This document shows, one piece after another, positions 1 to 9,500 of a stretch of DNA of 64,000 nt (its first letter is position 1; each line of letters starts with the position of its first letter). Under the pieces are notes generated by a model. The model saw only the letters and a program-made list of their open reading frames with translations. It was not told where the DNA came from and ran no database searches. This stretch comes from an uncultured Thioclava sp. (lineage in GTDB: Bacteria; Pseudomonadota; Alphaproteobacteria; Rhodobacterales; Rhodobacteraceae): the NCBI RefSeq assembly GCF_913064665.1, contig NZ_CAJYBT010000003.1, positions 62,001 to 126,000 on the forward strand, given 5' to 3'. The translations under genes were made by a program, and so were the position numbers.

Positions 1-1
1 C

Positions 2-622
2 TCGCGCGCGCATGTTCTGGGCTATGCCTATGATCGCGATTCCGCCCTGTTCGCGCGCGATGGCTTGTCCGAGCTACTCGAGGATTTGCAGGCAGCCGGG
101 GCGCGCCAGATTTTGTTGATTGGGCATTCTTTGGGGGCGCAGCTGACGATGGAAGTGCTGCGCCAAGAGGCTTTGGGGCATGATCAGAGCCTGTTGAGGG
201 ATATTAACGGCGTGATTCTGATCTCGCCAGATATTGCCGTCGATGTGTTTCTGTCGCAGGCGCAAGCGCTCAAAACACTGCCGCAGCCCTTCGTTATCTT
301 CACCTCTCAGCGCGATCGAGCCCTGCAACTATCGGCGCGACTTTCCGGTGCCGAGGATCGGCTGGGCGATCTCAAGGATTTCAAACGCGTCGCGCGCTAC
401 AAGATCACCATCGTTGATGTTGGTGCGTTCAGCGTGGGCGACGGGCATTTCGATCTCGCCCAATCTCCGGCGCTCATCAAATTGCTGGACCGGGCCGGGC
501 AGGTGGCAAAGGTTCTGACTGGAGAGCAGATCGGCCGCACAAGCCTTGCCTCGGCGGTCATACTGACGGTCGACAACGCGACCCAGATCGTGCTCAGCCC
601 TCTGGCGCAATCCGGGGGTTAG
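2..622 (+). CDS. alpha/beta hydrolase (DUF900-like), 5'-truncated by window
   Basis: The reading frame is open from the first bases of the window, so the N-terminus lies outside it. The visible part carries a nucleophile elbow GHSLG (Ser codon near 128), the hallmark of alpha/beta hydrolases, preceded by the helix LLEDLQAAGARQILLI. A later acidic residue and the GDGHFDLAQSP segment could supply the Asp/His of the triad. Proteins of this shape are annotated as DUF900-type hydrolases with unknown substrate. The stop at 622 overlaps the end of the convergent Smr gene by 4 nt. The family assignment is good; the substrate is unknown. Confidence 0.8.
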   Translation, partial: SRAHVLGYAYDRDSALFARDGLSELLEDLQAAGARQILLIGHSLGAQLTMEVLRQEALGHDQSLLRDINGVILISPDIAVDVFLSQAQALKTLPQPFVIFTSQRDRALQLSARLSGAEDRLGDLKDFKRVARYKITIVDVGAFSVGDGHFDLAQSPALIKLLDRAGQVAKVLTGEQIGRTSLASAVILTVDNATQIVLSPLAQSGG

Positions 623-1212
623 CGCAGACGGCGCAGATATACGTAATAGGCACCGCCGCCGCCATGTTTGAGATGGGCCTCGTTCACCTGCATCACCGCA
701 GGCGCAAGTGGTGGCATGCGCAGCCATTGCGGCACCTGATGGCGCAGCACGCCAACGCGCCGCGGGATCGGCCCATCATCGTCGCCGCGCTTGCCCTTGC
801 CTGTGATCACAAGCACCAGCCGTTTGCCGTGACTTTGGGTGTTGAGGATAAATCGGATCAATTCAGGATGCGCCTCGGTCAGCGTCATGCCATGCAGATC
901 CAGCGTCGCCTCGGGTTTCAGCTTGCCGCGCGTCATCGCCTTATGGGCCTTGCGATCCATCACCACGGGTTGGCGTGCCAGGTGTTCGCCCGGGCTGGGC
1001 GCGAGGTCAAAGCGTTGCGCGCTGGGTTTCGAATGCTGCCCCAGATGAAAACCGCGTAGCTCTGGCTTGGGCGGTTTTGGCGGTGGTGTTCCGTCAAGAA
1101 AAGACTCTAATTCAGCGGAATCGTCATGTTTCTCGCGGATGCTGCGGGTGCTGGCGGCGACGCGGGACCACAATTCACGCTCTTCGGGGGTGAGTTTGCG
1201 CCGCCCACTCAT
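619..1212 (-). CDS. Smr/MutS2-C-terminal domain protein
   Basis: A 197-aa protein with a charged, proline-rich N-terminal half and a C-terminal Smr domain. The Smr signature LDLHGMT lies at residues 104-110, followed by the TGKG turn and a C-terminal HGGGGAYYVYLRR segment typical of stand-alone bacterial Smr proteins. Smr domains are nucleic-acid endonucleases or binders; in some bacteria they act on collided ribosomes. The gene lies directly downstream of mltA with a 4-nt overlap (619-1212 and 1209-), so it is probably the last gene of the Tim44-mltA-smr operon. Start ATG at 1212 fits the family length. Confidence 0.9.
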   Translation of the reverse strand: MSGRRKLTPEERELWSRVAASTRSIREKHDDSAELESFLDGTPPPKPPKPELRGFHLGQHSKPSAQRFDLAPSPGEHLARQPVVMDRKAHKAMTRGKLKPEATLDLHGMTLTEAHPELIRFILNTQSHGKRLVLVITGKGKRGDDDGPIPRRVGVLRHQVPQWLRMPPLAPAVMQVNEAHLKHGGGGAYYVYLRRLR

Positions 1213-2096
1213 GCGCGTCTCCGCAGGACGACCATGCGACCTAGGGTGTTGATCGCGCCCGCACGTTCGCCTGCCTGCAAACCCGACCCGATGAAGATGT
1301 CGCCACGTCCCGTGCCCTTGATGGCGGACCCGATATCTTGTGCGACCATCAGACGTGCGCCAAAGCCGGGGCAGTCAATCCAGACCGGGCTGCCCAAGGG
1401 AACGATTTCAGGATCGACGGCAAGGGTGCGCCCGGGCGTGACAGGGCGTCCCATTGCACCGGGCGGGCCCATATCGTCGGGCAGATCAAGAGTGCGAAAA
1501 AAGACAAAGGACGGGTTGTGATTGAGCAGGTCTTGCACCTGTTCGGGATGCGCCTTGCACCAGTCGCGGATGCGGTCAGGCGTCATTTCTGCGACGGGGG
1601 CGACACCTTGCGCCACCAGTTGCGCACCGATCGAACGATAGGGGTGCCCGTTCTTGCCGTCATATCCAAGGCGCAGCGATTGACCATCGTCCAGCTTGAT
1701 GCGCACCGAGCCCTGCACCTGCGCCAAGAACGCCTCGATCGCGTCTTCAACCCAGACAAGTTCATGGCCTGCCAGCAAATCACCTGCCGCGATATCGGCG
1801 CGAGAAAACCAAGGCTGATCAGGCTCTATACCGCCGGGATTCGCATAAAGCGCATGTGTGAAGCGCGCGGATTTCATGCGCGCGCCCGTCAGTTCCGGTT
1901 CGTAATATCCGGTGAAATGCGCACCGTTTTCACCATCGATCTCGACAGGTTCGAACAAGGTCTCAAACGCAGCACGTGGATCGTCAGTCTGGACGGGGGC
2001 AAAACCGAACAGATCGGCAGTGATGCAAAACGCCGCCCATGCGGCGGCGTGATCATCCCGGTCCCAGCCGGGAAGGTTGTGCAACTTAGAAGCCAC
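1209..2096 (-). CDS. mltA: murein lytic transglycosylase A (MltA)
   Basis: MltA barrel with FTGYYEPEL near the N-terminus and a C-terminal 3D domain containing VAQDIGSAIKGTGRGDIF, whose Asp residues form the catalytic site. It cleaves peptidoglycan glycan strands to 1,6-anhydromuropeptides. The frame stays open to 2159, but residues before 2096 are only antisense to the end of the upstream Tim44 gene. GTG at 2096, 4 nt after that gene's stop, is the most economical start and gives 295 aa. No convincing Shine-Dalgarno or signal peptide is visible, so export is not evident from the sequence. The start is uncertain. Confidence 0.88.
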   Translation of the reverse strand: MASKLHNLPGWDRDDHAAAWAAFCITADLFGFAPVQTDDPRAAFETLFEPVEIDGENGAHFTGYYEPELTGARMKSARFTHALYANPGGIEPDQPWFSRADIAAGDLLAGHELVWVEDAIEAFLAQVQGSVRIKLDDGQSLRLGYDGKNGHPYRSIGAQLVAQGVAPVAEMTPDRIRDWCKAHPEQVQDLLNHNPSFVFFRTLDLPDDMGPPGAMGRPVTPGRTLAVDPEIVPLGSPVWIDCPGFGARLMVAQDIGSAIKGTGRGDIFIGSGLQAGERAGAINTLGRMVVLRRRA

Positions 2097-2100
2097 GCAC

Positions 2101-2760
2101 TCAGCCGCCCGTGGCGACAAGCTGCCAGTTCGGGTCATTGCTGCCCATCTTGCGCGCAAAGGTCCAGACGTCGCGCTGTTTGCGTGGGGCTTTGGGATCG
2201 CCCTCGACGACCTCGCCTGCCGTATTGCGCGCCACCGAGATCAGTTCGCTGCCAAAACGCACCGTCACCTCGGCGTCGTTCGTGGCATGGTCGAAATCGG
2301 CACCGCTCAGAACCAGTTCGCGCAATCCAAGGAACTCGGCTTGAACATCAAGCCCTTGTTCCTTGCGCGCATTCACCGCACCCTCAAACGCCTCATAGAC
2401 GTCGGGCGAGAGGAATGGCTTGATCTTCTCGATATCGCCCGTCTCAAATGCCATCAGGATCATTTCATACGCGCCGCGCGCACCTTGCAGGAATTCCGAG
2501 ACCGAAAATTTCGGCTCCACCCGCTTCATCGCAGTCAGCGACACGGCGGCGGTTGATCCTTCGTCAACATGATCGACGATGTCGGGGTCGGGCCCGCCTT
2601 CGATCACCTCAAAATCGCGCTTCGCGACGGGGGCGGGTTGTTGCTCGGGCTCGATCGGATGTTCATAGCCGTCCCGCGTCCCGAGGACATTTTTCAGCTT
2701 AATAATCAAAAAGATCGCGATCGCCGCGAGAACAATTAACTGGATGACGGCGCTGGACAT
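2101..2760 (-). CDS. Tim44/TimA-family putative adaptor protein
   Basis: 219 aa. An N-terminal transmembrane helix (about residues 4-20, VIQLIVLAAIAIFLIIKL) is followed by an acidic linker and a C-terminal Tim44-like domain (roughly 85-215) ending in VWTFARKMGSNDPNWQLVATGG, the usual ending of alphaproteobacterial Tim44 homologues. These are inner-membrane proteins related to mitochondrial Tim44; the bacterial role is unsettled. First gene of a Tim44-mltA-smr transcription unit, divergent from fxsA. The 120-bp spacer (2761-2880) should hold both promoters. Confidence 0.9.
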   Translation of the reverse strand: MSSAVIQLIVLAAIAIFLIIKLKNVLGTRDGYEHPIEPEQQPAPVAKRDFEVIEGGPDPDIVDHVDEGSTAAVSLTAMKRVEPKFSVSEFLQGARGAYEMILMAFETGDIEKIKPFLSPDVYEAFEGAVNARKEQGLDVQAEFLGLRELVLSGADFDHATNDAEVTVRFGSELISVARNTAGEVVEGDPKAPRKQRDVWTFARKMGSNDPNWQLVATGG

Positions 2761-2880
2761 CGAAACCCCTGTGAAACGGACTGCATTTGTGTATCGCGTG
2801 TAGGCTACTTATGTAAGGCAGCAACAGGATCAAGTCCACCTGCGCGACCATAAGCGCGCGGACCGGAAAAAGAGGATGAT

Positions 2881-3381
2881 ATGTGGATTTTTTTGGCCTT
2901 TTTGGCCGTGCCGCTGATTGAAATCGGTTTGTTCATCAAGGTCGGTGGGATGATCGGCTTGGGGCCGACGCTTGCAATCGTGGTGATCACAGCTGTTCTG
3001 GGCACGACGCTTGTGCGTCGCGAAGGCGCGCGCGCGCTTGAGGATTTGCGCCGTTCCCTCAATGAGCTAAGCGACCCTTCGCGGCCCCTGGCGCATGGGG
3101 CGATGATTTTGGTTGCAGGTGTGTTACTGCTTACGCCGGGGTTTTTCACCGACGCACTGGGTTTGTTGCTGTTGATCCCCGGTGTGCGCAACTGGGTGAT
3201 GACGCGGCTGGCCAGCCGGGTGACGGTCGCGCGCTTTGAGATGGGCGGCGGGCCGTTTCCTCCGGGTGGGGCAGATCGCCGGCGTCCGCACGATCCTGAT
3301 GTCATTGATGCCGAGGAAATCGACGAGATAACCCCACGCACGCCACCGCGCGACGGGCCATCCGGTTGGACTCGGCATTGA
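2881..3381 (+). CDS. fxsA: FxsA family membrane protein
   Basis: 166 aa, starting WIFLAFLAVPLIEIGLFIKV, the characteristic FxsA opening. Hydrophobic helices lie at about 3-20, 27-45 and 80-105, followed by a hydrophilic Arg/Pro-rich tail. FxsA is a small cytoplasmic-membrane protein named for suppression of phage exclusion in E. coli; its normal function is unclear. The start is supported by an AGAGGA element about 6-10 nt upstream. Divergent from the Tim44-like gene and just upstream of secB, an arrangement common in Rhodobacterales. Confidence 0.9.
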   Translation: MWIFLAFLAVPLIEIGLFIKVGGMIGLGPTLAIVVITAVLGTTLVRREGARALEDLRRSLNELSDPSRPLAHGAMILVAGVLLLTPGFFTDALGLLLLIPGVRNWVMTRLASRVTVARFEMGGGPFPPGGADRRRPHDPDVIDAEEIDEITPRTPPRDGPSGWTRH

Positions 3382-3465
3382 GACAAGTTGCCAAGACCCG
3401 TTATTGAGAATTGAGACGCGCGCCGAGCAATGCTACACCCGGCGCAAACAAGGTTGGAGATAGAG

Positions 3466-3969
3466 ATGACTGATCAAGCCAATGGCGCTGATACCACTGA
3501 ACAGCCACAATTGCGGATGAATATTCTCGCGCAATTTGTGCGCGATCTTTCGTTCGAGAACAACGTCGCTCTCAAAGGGCTGCAAGCGGCTGATATCCAG
3601 CCCGAAATGCAGGTTCAGGTGAGCCTTGACGCCAAGAAACGCGCGCAAGACGACCAGTATGAAGTGATCTCGAAATTCAAAGTCACCGCGACGAACCAGA
3701 CCGACAATTCGACCCTCTATCTGCTCGAAGTCGATTACGGCGGAATTTTCCACATCGAGGGCGTGCCCGAAGACCAGTTGCACCCCTTCCTGCTGATTGA
3801 ATGCCCGCGCCAGTTGTTCCCCTTCGTGCGCCGGATCGTTTCGGACGTGACGCGCGATGGTGGCTTCCCGCCCTTCAACCTTGAGGTCGTGGATTTCGTA
3901 GCGCTGTATCGCGCCGAACTGGCACGTCGCCAGCAATCGGAATCGGGCGAGCAAGCGACCCTGTCCTGA
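3466..3969 (+). CDS. secB: protein-export chaperone SecB
   Basis: 167 aa with the SecB core: LRMNILAQFVRDLSFENN near residues 17-34, a beta-rich middle with LEVDYGGIF, and FLLIECPRQLFPFVRRIVSDVTRDGGFPP near 110-140. SecB tetramers keep preproteins unfolded and hand them to SecA. The frame is open to 3430, but ATG 3466 preceded by GGAGATAG is the start that matches SecB homologues. It is followed by a perfect 13-bp hairpin at 4039-4071, so it is probably monocistronic. Confidence 0.96.
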   Translation: MTDQANGADTTEQPQLRMNILAQFVRDLSFENNVALKGLQAADIQPEMQVQVSLDAKKRAQDDQYEVISKFKVTATNQTDNSTLYLLEVDYGGIFHIEGVPEDQLHPFLLIECPRQLFPFVRRIVSDVTRDGGFPPFNLEVVDFVALYRAELARRQQSESGEQATLS

Positions 3970-4038
3970 TCGTTCTGCCCGCTTGACAGCCCCGAGGCGC
4001 GGCATGCTGCCTCAGGGACAAGCTGACACCGTGACTTT

Positions 4039-4071
4039 GAACGCCGCCATACTCATCCTATGGCGGCGTTC
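4039..4071 (+). terminator. perfect 13-bp hairpin between secB and idi
   Basis: GAACGCCGCCATA (4039-4051) is the exact reverse complement of TATGGCGGCGTTC (4059-4071), with a 7-nt loop. It lies 70 nt after the secB stop. Only a weak T stretch (tgcgttt) follows, so it may be a weak intrinsic terminator or an mRNA-stabilising 3' end. Confidence 0.65.
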
Positions 4072-4109
4072 TGCGTTTGCAGCGCGCGTTCGCATGGGGC
4101 GCGATCACG

Positions 4110-4634
4110 ATGACACGGATTCAAGCCTGGGTCGGCGACACGCTGATGCCGGTTGACAAGAATGAAGCGCATGCGCGGGGACTTCGCCACAGGGCCGTCT
4201 CTATTTTTGTCATGGATGGCGACCAGTTGCTGATCCAGAAGCGCGCGGCGGGCAAAGACCATTCGGTGGGGAAATGGTCAAACACCTGTTGTTCGCACCC
4301 TGATTGGGATGAGCGCCCCGAGCATTGCGCCGTTCGCCGCCTGCGCGAAGAACTGGGGATCACCGGGCTGTATCCGGCCCATGCGGATCGTGTGGAATAT
4401 CGCGCCGACGTGGAGGACGGGTTTATCGAACATGAGGTGGTAGAGGTATATCTCGCCCATTTCCGTCCCGGATTGCAGATCACCCCCGATCCCCACGAGG
4501 TCAGTGCGACGCGTTGGGTGGGGCTTTATGATTTGGCCGCCGAGGTCCGCCGCCATCCCGAGCGTTTTTCAAAATGGCTGCGGATCTATCTCGCCGAGCA
4601 TATGGACCGCATTTTTTCGACTCTAATCTGCTAG
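4110..4634 (+). CDS. idi: isopentenyl-diphosphate delta-isomerase, type 1
   Basis: 174-aa Nudix-fold enzyme interconverting IPP and DMAPP. Visible features are the catalytic-Cys motif TCCSHP (residues 59-64), the Nudix-type segment AVRRLREELGI (74-84), and an acidic EDGFIEHEVVEV block supplying the metal-binding Glu residues. ATG 4110 gives the usual length; an in-frame ATG at 4077 lies at the foot of the upstream hairpin and is less likely. With ispH at the window end this implies the MEP route to isoprenoids, where Idi balances the two C5 units. Confidence 0.93.
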   Translation: MTRIQAWVGDTLMPVDKNEAHARGLRHRAVSIFVMDGDQLLIQKRAAGKDHSVGKWSNTCCSHPDWDERPEHCAVRRLREELGITGLYPAHADRVEYRADVEDGFIEHEVVEVYLAHFRPGLQITPDPHEVSATRWVGLYDLAAEVRRHPERFSKWLRIYLAEHMDRIFSTLIC

Positions 4635-4684
4635 ACCTGACATTGCCTTGGTAGATTTCCGCCTATTACGTTCACAATGGTCGC

Positions 4685-4709
4685 GGAACTTCGCGCATCC
4701 TCTGGCGTT
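4685..4709 (+). promoter_or_regulatory. candidate EcfG (general stress) promoter upstream of tamA
   Basis: GGAAC (4685-4689), a 16-bp spacer and CGTT (4706-4709) match the -35/-10 consensus of alphaproteobacterial EcfG sigma factors. The -10 ends 46 nt before the tamA start, within the 31-69 nt range of the six other such sites in this window. As a single site outside the stress locus it could be coincidental. Confidence 0.5.
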
Positions 4710-4754
4710 TAACTCTAATACTTGCGACCTTGCCCCGGCAGATAGGGGCGCGAT

Positions 4755-6548
4755 ATGGGACCGGGACAAATCAAGCAATTTACACTCAGCCTCGCGATAA
4801 GCGCGTTGGCGGCAATGCCGGCGGCGGCATATGATCTGAGCTTCACAACCCCGGGCGCTTCAAGCAGCTTGCGCGATACGATCACGGGCGCGTCCTTGCT
4901 GCAGCAATCGGTCGGCGACAAAAGCAAAGATGCGCAGGATATCTTTTCCGCGGCGCGCGCTGATTACAATCGCATCGTCACGACGCTGTTTTCACAAGGC
5001 TACTATTCGGGGGTCGTGTCGATCAAACTTGATGGGCGTGAGGCGGCGTCGATTTCGCCCTTGGATGCCCCCAAGGCCGTCCGAAATGTTGTCGTCTCCG
5101 TCATGCCGGGCCCGAATTTTCGATTCTCCAAGGCGATAGTCGCACCGCTCGCGCCAGACACAAAGCTGCCCGAGGGGTTCGCCGTCGGTCAGCCTGCAAA
5201 ATCAGGCTTGGTCGTCGAGGCGGCGACGGCTGGGGTAGACGGTTGGCGCGAGGATGGCCATGCCAAGGCGCAGGTCTCCGGTCAGTCGATCGTTGCCAAT
5301 CACCGCACAAATACGCTCGCGGCTGACGTTCGGCTTGCCCCGGGGCCCTTGGTGCATTTTGGTGCGCTGGACGTGTCGGGCAATAAACGCCTGCGGACCA
5401 AGCGTCTGCGCCAGATTGCGGGCTTTCCCACGGGCAAGGTCTATGACCCTAAGGAACTGGACAAGGTACAGACGCGGCTGCGGCGCACCGGCATTTTCAG
5501 CTCTGTCGCCGTGACCGAGGCGAAAACCCTCAACCCCGATGACAGCATGGATGTCAGCCTTGCCGTGGTCGAGCAGAAGCCACGTAAGATCGGCGCGGGG
5601 GCCGAGTTGAACAGTGATGAAGGGATCGGGCTGACTGCCTATTGGCTGCATCGCAATCTGTTTGGTGGCGGTGAGCGGTTTCGCCTCGATGGTGCGATCA
5701 GCGGGATCGGCGGCGCAACGGGAGGCACCGATTATTCGCTGGGCACGCGGATCGAACGCCCGGCAACCTTCGGCCCCGACACCTCGGCCTATTTCGAGAC
5801 CGAGATCAGCCAAGTTAACGAAGTAGATTACGATGAGAACGCCTTTGACATTGGCTTCGGTGCCAGCCGCATCTTCAGCGATAAACTGACGGTCGACACG
5901 GCGATCAAATATGGCTGGTCGAAAGTGACCGATAGCTCTGGCGAGACCTTCTTTCGCCAGATCTATTTCCCGACCACTGCGATCTATGACAATCGCAACA
6001 ATGATCTCGATCCGACCAAGGGATATTACATCAAGACCGGATTGACACCGTTCGTCGGCCTTGGAGGAGAGACCGGGACGGGTGCGCAGCTAAGCACAGA
6101 CCTGCGCGGCTATAAGGGCTTTGGCGCGCGGGACCGGTTCGTCTTGGCGGGACGGCTGCAACTTGGGCGCGTATTCGGATCAAGCCTTGGAGAAACGCCG
6201 CGCGACTATCTGTTTTATTCCGGCGGTGGTGGAAGCGTGCGCGGCCAACCCTACCAATCGCTTGGCGTCACGGTTCTGGATGGCGGCACTCTGACAACCG
6301 GTGGCACTGAATTTGTCGGCGTTTCGGGTGAGGCACGCATCGGTGTGACCCAGTCTATCGGTATCGTGGCATTTTATGACTACGGCTATATCGCGGGCGG
6401 TGGCCAAAGCGGTTCGCAGGCGGGCGCGGGGCTGGGTCTGCGCTATAAAACAGCGGTGGGCCCGATCCGCCTTGATGTTGGCTTCCCGGTCAGCGGCGGC
6501 ACGGGCAGCGGCGCACAGGTCTATATCGGGATTGGGCAGGCATTTTGA
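4755..6548 (+). CDS. tamA: TamA, Omp85-family outer membrane assembly protein
   Basis: 597 aa. A Sec signal (FTLSLAISALAAMPAAA, about 8-25) is followed by POTRA-like repeats (about 30-290, including VSGNKRLRTKRLRQIAGF) and a C-terminal Omp85 barrel (about 290-597). The barrel includes the segment FYSGGGGSVRGQPYQSLG, the family's VRG(Y/F) motif, and ends in aromatic Phe. TamA pairs with TamB to insert autotransporters and other proteins into the outer membrane or to move lipids. tamB follows with a 1-nt overlap. A GGAAC/CGTT motif lies upstream, at 4685-4709. Confidence 0.92.
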   Translation: MGPGQIKQFTLSLAISALAAMPAAAYDLSFTTPGASSSLRDTITGASLLQQSVGDKSKDAQDIFSAARADYNRIVTTLFSQGYYSGVVSIKLDGREAASISPLDAPKAVRNVVVSVMPGPNFRFSKAIVAPLAPDTKLPEGFAVGQPAKSGLVVEAATAGVDGWREDGHAKAQVSGQSIVANHRTNTLAADVRLAPGPLVHFGALDVSGNKRLRTKRLRQIAGFPTGKVYDPKELDKVQTRLRRTGIFSSVAVTEAKTLNPDDSMDVSLAVVEQKPRKIGAGAELNSDEGIGLTAYWLHRNLFGGGERFRLDGAISGIGGATGGTDYSLGTRIERPATFGPDTSAYFETEISQVNEVDYDENAFDIGFGASRIFSDKLTVDTAIKYGWSKVTDSSGETFFRQIYFPTTAIYDNRNNDLDPTKGYYIKTGLTPFVGLGGETGTGAQLSTDLRGYKGFGARDRFVLAGRLQLGRVFGSSLGETPRDYLFYSGGGGSVRGQPYQSLGVTVLDGGTLTTGGTEFVGVSGEARIGVTQSIGIVAFYDYGYIAGGGQSGSQAGAGLGLRYKTAVGPIRLDVGFPVSGGTGSGAQVYIGIGQAF

Positions 6549-9500
6549 TGAAACGGGTTCTTCTATCGCTTGCGCTGGTGATTTGGCCTTTGGGTGGCTT
6601 TGCCCAAGACAGCACGCCTGCAGATCAAGGCGCCGGGGCGGCGACCGAGGCACAGACGCAGCGTGATCGCTCTTATCTTACCGGGCTGATCGAGGATTCG
6701 CTTTCGGGTGCCGGGCGGTCGGTGCGCCTTGATGGCTTCGCGGGTGCTTTGAGTTCGCGTGCAACCTTTACCTCGCTGACGATTTCGGATGATCAGGGGG
6801 CGTGGCTGACGATCAAGGACGGGGCGATTCAATGGAACCGCACCGCGCTTTTGACCGGTAAAATCGAGATAGATGAGCTTTCCGCCAATGAAATAGACTT
6901 GCCGCGCTTGCCCGGCACCTCTGCGACCGGCACGCCTGCGCCCTCGCCCGAGGCCAAGCCGTTTTCATTGCCCGACCTGCCTGTCGCACTGAAGATCGGC
7001 AAGATCGACGCGAAAAAGGTGATCATTGGCCAGACGGTCATCGGCGAAGCCGCAACGGTGAAAATCACCGGCTCAATGTCGCTGGCCGGAGGCGAGGGCA
7101 AGGCCAAGCTCGATATCGATCGAATTGATGGGCAGAAGGGAAAGTTCTCACTAACGGGGGCCTATGACAACGGTTCACGCGAGTTGGGTCTGGATCTGTT
7201 GGTCGATGAGGGCAAGGGGGGCATCATTTCCAAGATGATCGGCCTTCCGGGACGCCCTGCGATTACGTTGGCCGTATCGGGCAGCGGACCGATCGACAAA
7301 TTTTCCGCCGATGTCGTTCTCAGCACCGATGGCCAGCAGCGACTCGCGGGCAAGGTCTCGGTTAGCAAAGCCGTGCCCGAGGGCGCGGTGCAAGGGGTAG
7401 CGCCGGAAACCGGATTCTCGGCGGAGTTCTCGGGCGATGTCTCGCCGCTATTGCCACCGGAATATCGTGATTTCTTTGGCAAAAACGTCTCATTCGTAGC
7501 GCAGGGGGCGCGCACCGCTACGGGGCAAACGAATCTGAGTGCGCTGGATATCAAATCGCGTGCGCTCAATCTGCAAGGCTCGGCGGTTGTTGGCGCCAGC
7601 GGTCTGCCGCACAAGTTTGACCTGACCGGGCAGTTGGGTCTGGGTGAAGGCCAAGAGGTGCTGCTGCCGATCTCGGGGGTCAAAACTTGGGTGCAATCGG
7701 GCAATATCAAACTTGCCTATGATAAGGCGACGGGCGATGGCTGGTCTCTTTCTGGGCGCTTGAACGCATTGCGCCGCGAAGATGGCACCAAAATGCTCAG
7801 CGCAATTCTGTCGGGCTCGGGGCGTATTCGCCAAGGCTCGCCCAGCAGCGTGGGCGGTACTGTGGTGCTAAGTGCGAGCGGGATCGAGCTGGCAGACGAG
7901 AAGCTTGCGAAAGCCGTGGGACCATTCGTGTCGGGCAAGGCCGTGTTTTCGTGGCAGCAAGATCAGCCGCTGCGCCTGTCGCAACTTTCGCTGCTGGGTC
8001 GGGGCTATCGCGCCGATGCCAACCTGCGGATCGCGGATCTGAACAAGGGCGCTAAAATCAGCGGCACGGCTAAGTTTGATGATGGCGACATTTCGGCACT
8101 GTCGGATTTGGCCGGAAGACCGTTGAGCGGGGCGGTGTTAGGCTCGATTTCGGGGAATTACACGGTGCTGACGGGGGCGTTTGACGCCAATCTTGATGTG
8201 ACGGGGCAGGATGTCACGATCAATCAGCCGCAAGCCGATGCAGCCCTCAAAGGTAGCTCCAAGATTTCGCTGTCCGCCAGCCGGAATGAAAACGGTCTGA
8301 CAATCAAGGCGTTCAATGCGACCACGCGGGCCGTCGTGGCCTCGGCGCAGGGCACTCTGAGCAGCAAGGATGGCGTTCTGAATGCGCATGTCGAGGCCAA
8401 GGATCTGTCGTTGCTGGGCGGTGGCTATCGCGGCGGGCTAAGCGCAGACGCCAAGGTAACGCGCTTGGGTGAGACATTCTCGGCCAAGCTGGATGCCGAG
8501 ACGCAAAACCTTGCTATTGGTCAGGCCGAAATCGACACTATTCTTGCAGGAAAAACGGCTATCTCGTTGGCGGCTGATTACACTGGCGGCCGGGTGAAGT
8601 TGCAGAATCTGAGCGTGAAGAACCCGCAGGTTACGATATCGGCGAATGGTGCGGTGACCGATACGAACCGCCAGATCACGCTGGACGCACGCCTTGCCAA
8701 TGCGGCTTTGCTGGCACCCGGTTTTCCCGGCCCGCTCAGCCTGAGCGGCACGGTGACGGATGACGGCACCGGTTATCAGGTGAATATTTCGGGCGATGGA
8801 CCGGGCGGCACCAGCGCGAAAGTTACAGGCCAAGTTGCCTCGGATTTCTCCAATTCTGATCTCACGATCACTGGCTCGGCGCAAACAGCCTTGGCCAATT
8901 CGTTTATCGCGCCGCGCTCGGTGCAAGGGCCGCTAAGCTTCGATCTGCGAATGAATGGGAAACCGGGGCTGCCCGCCTTGTCGGGCACGATCACGGCGAA
9001 TGACACGCGCATTGTTGCGCCCAATCTTGGTATGGTGCTGGAAAAGGTGAATACGCGCGTGCAGCTTTCGGATGGCAAGGCGCAGCTTGGGGTGACGGGT
9101 CAGTTGGGATCGGGCGGAACGCTGGCGGTGAACGGCCCGATTGATTTAAGCCCGCCATTCAATGGCAATCTCACGATCCGGCTCGATCGGGCGCGACTGC
9201 GCGATCCAGAGCTGTATGACACCTACGCCTCGGGCACGATCACGATGGACGGGCCGCTAAGCGGGGGCGCAAAGATTGCGGGCAAAATCACGCTTGCCGA
9301 TACCGAGCTGCGCGTGCCCTCATCGGGGATCAGCGGCGCGGCTTCGGTGCCTGACGGGCTGACCCATGTGGGCGAGAATGCGGCGGTGCGCCAAACGCTG
9401 ATACGTGCCGGTCTTTTGGACGACGGCAAGGATAATGCTGGCGCCAAGACAAGCAGCGCGCGCCCCTACCCAATGGATGTGACGATCGCAGCGAGCCGTG

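Noticed and set aside
1338..2423. 361-aa open frame antisense to mltA and the Tim44-like gene
   Set aside because: It mirrors two well-supported genes on the other strand and has Arg/Ala-biased antisense composition; no family resemblance.
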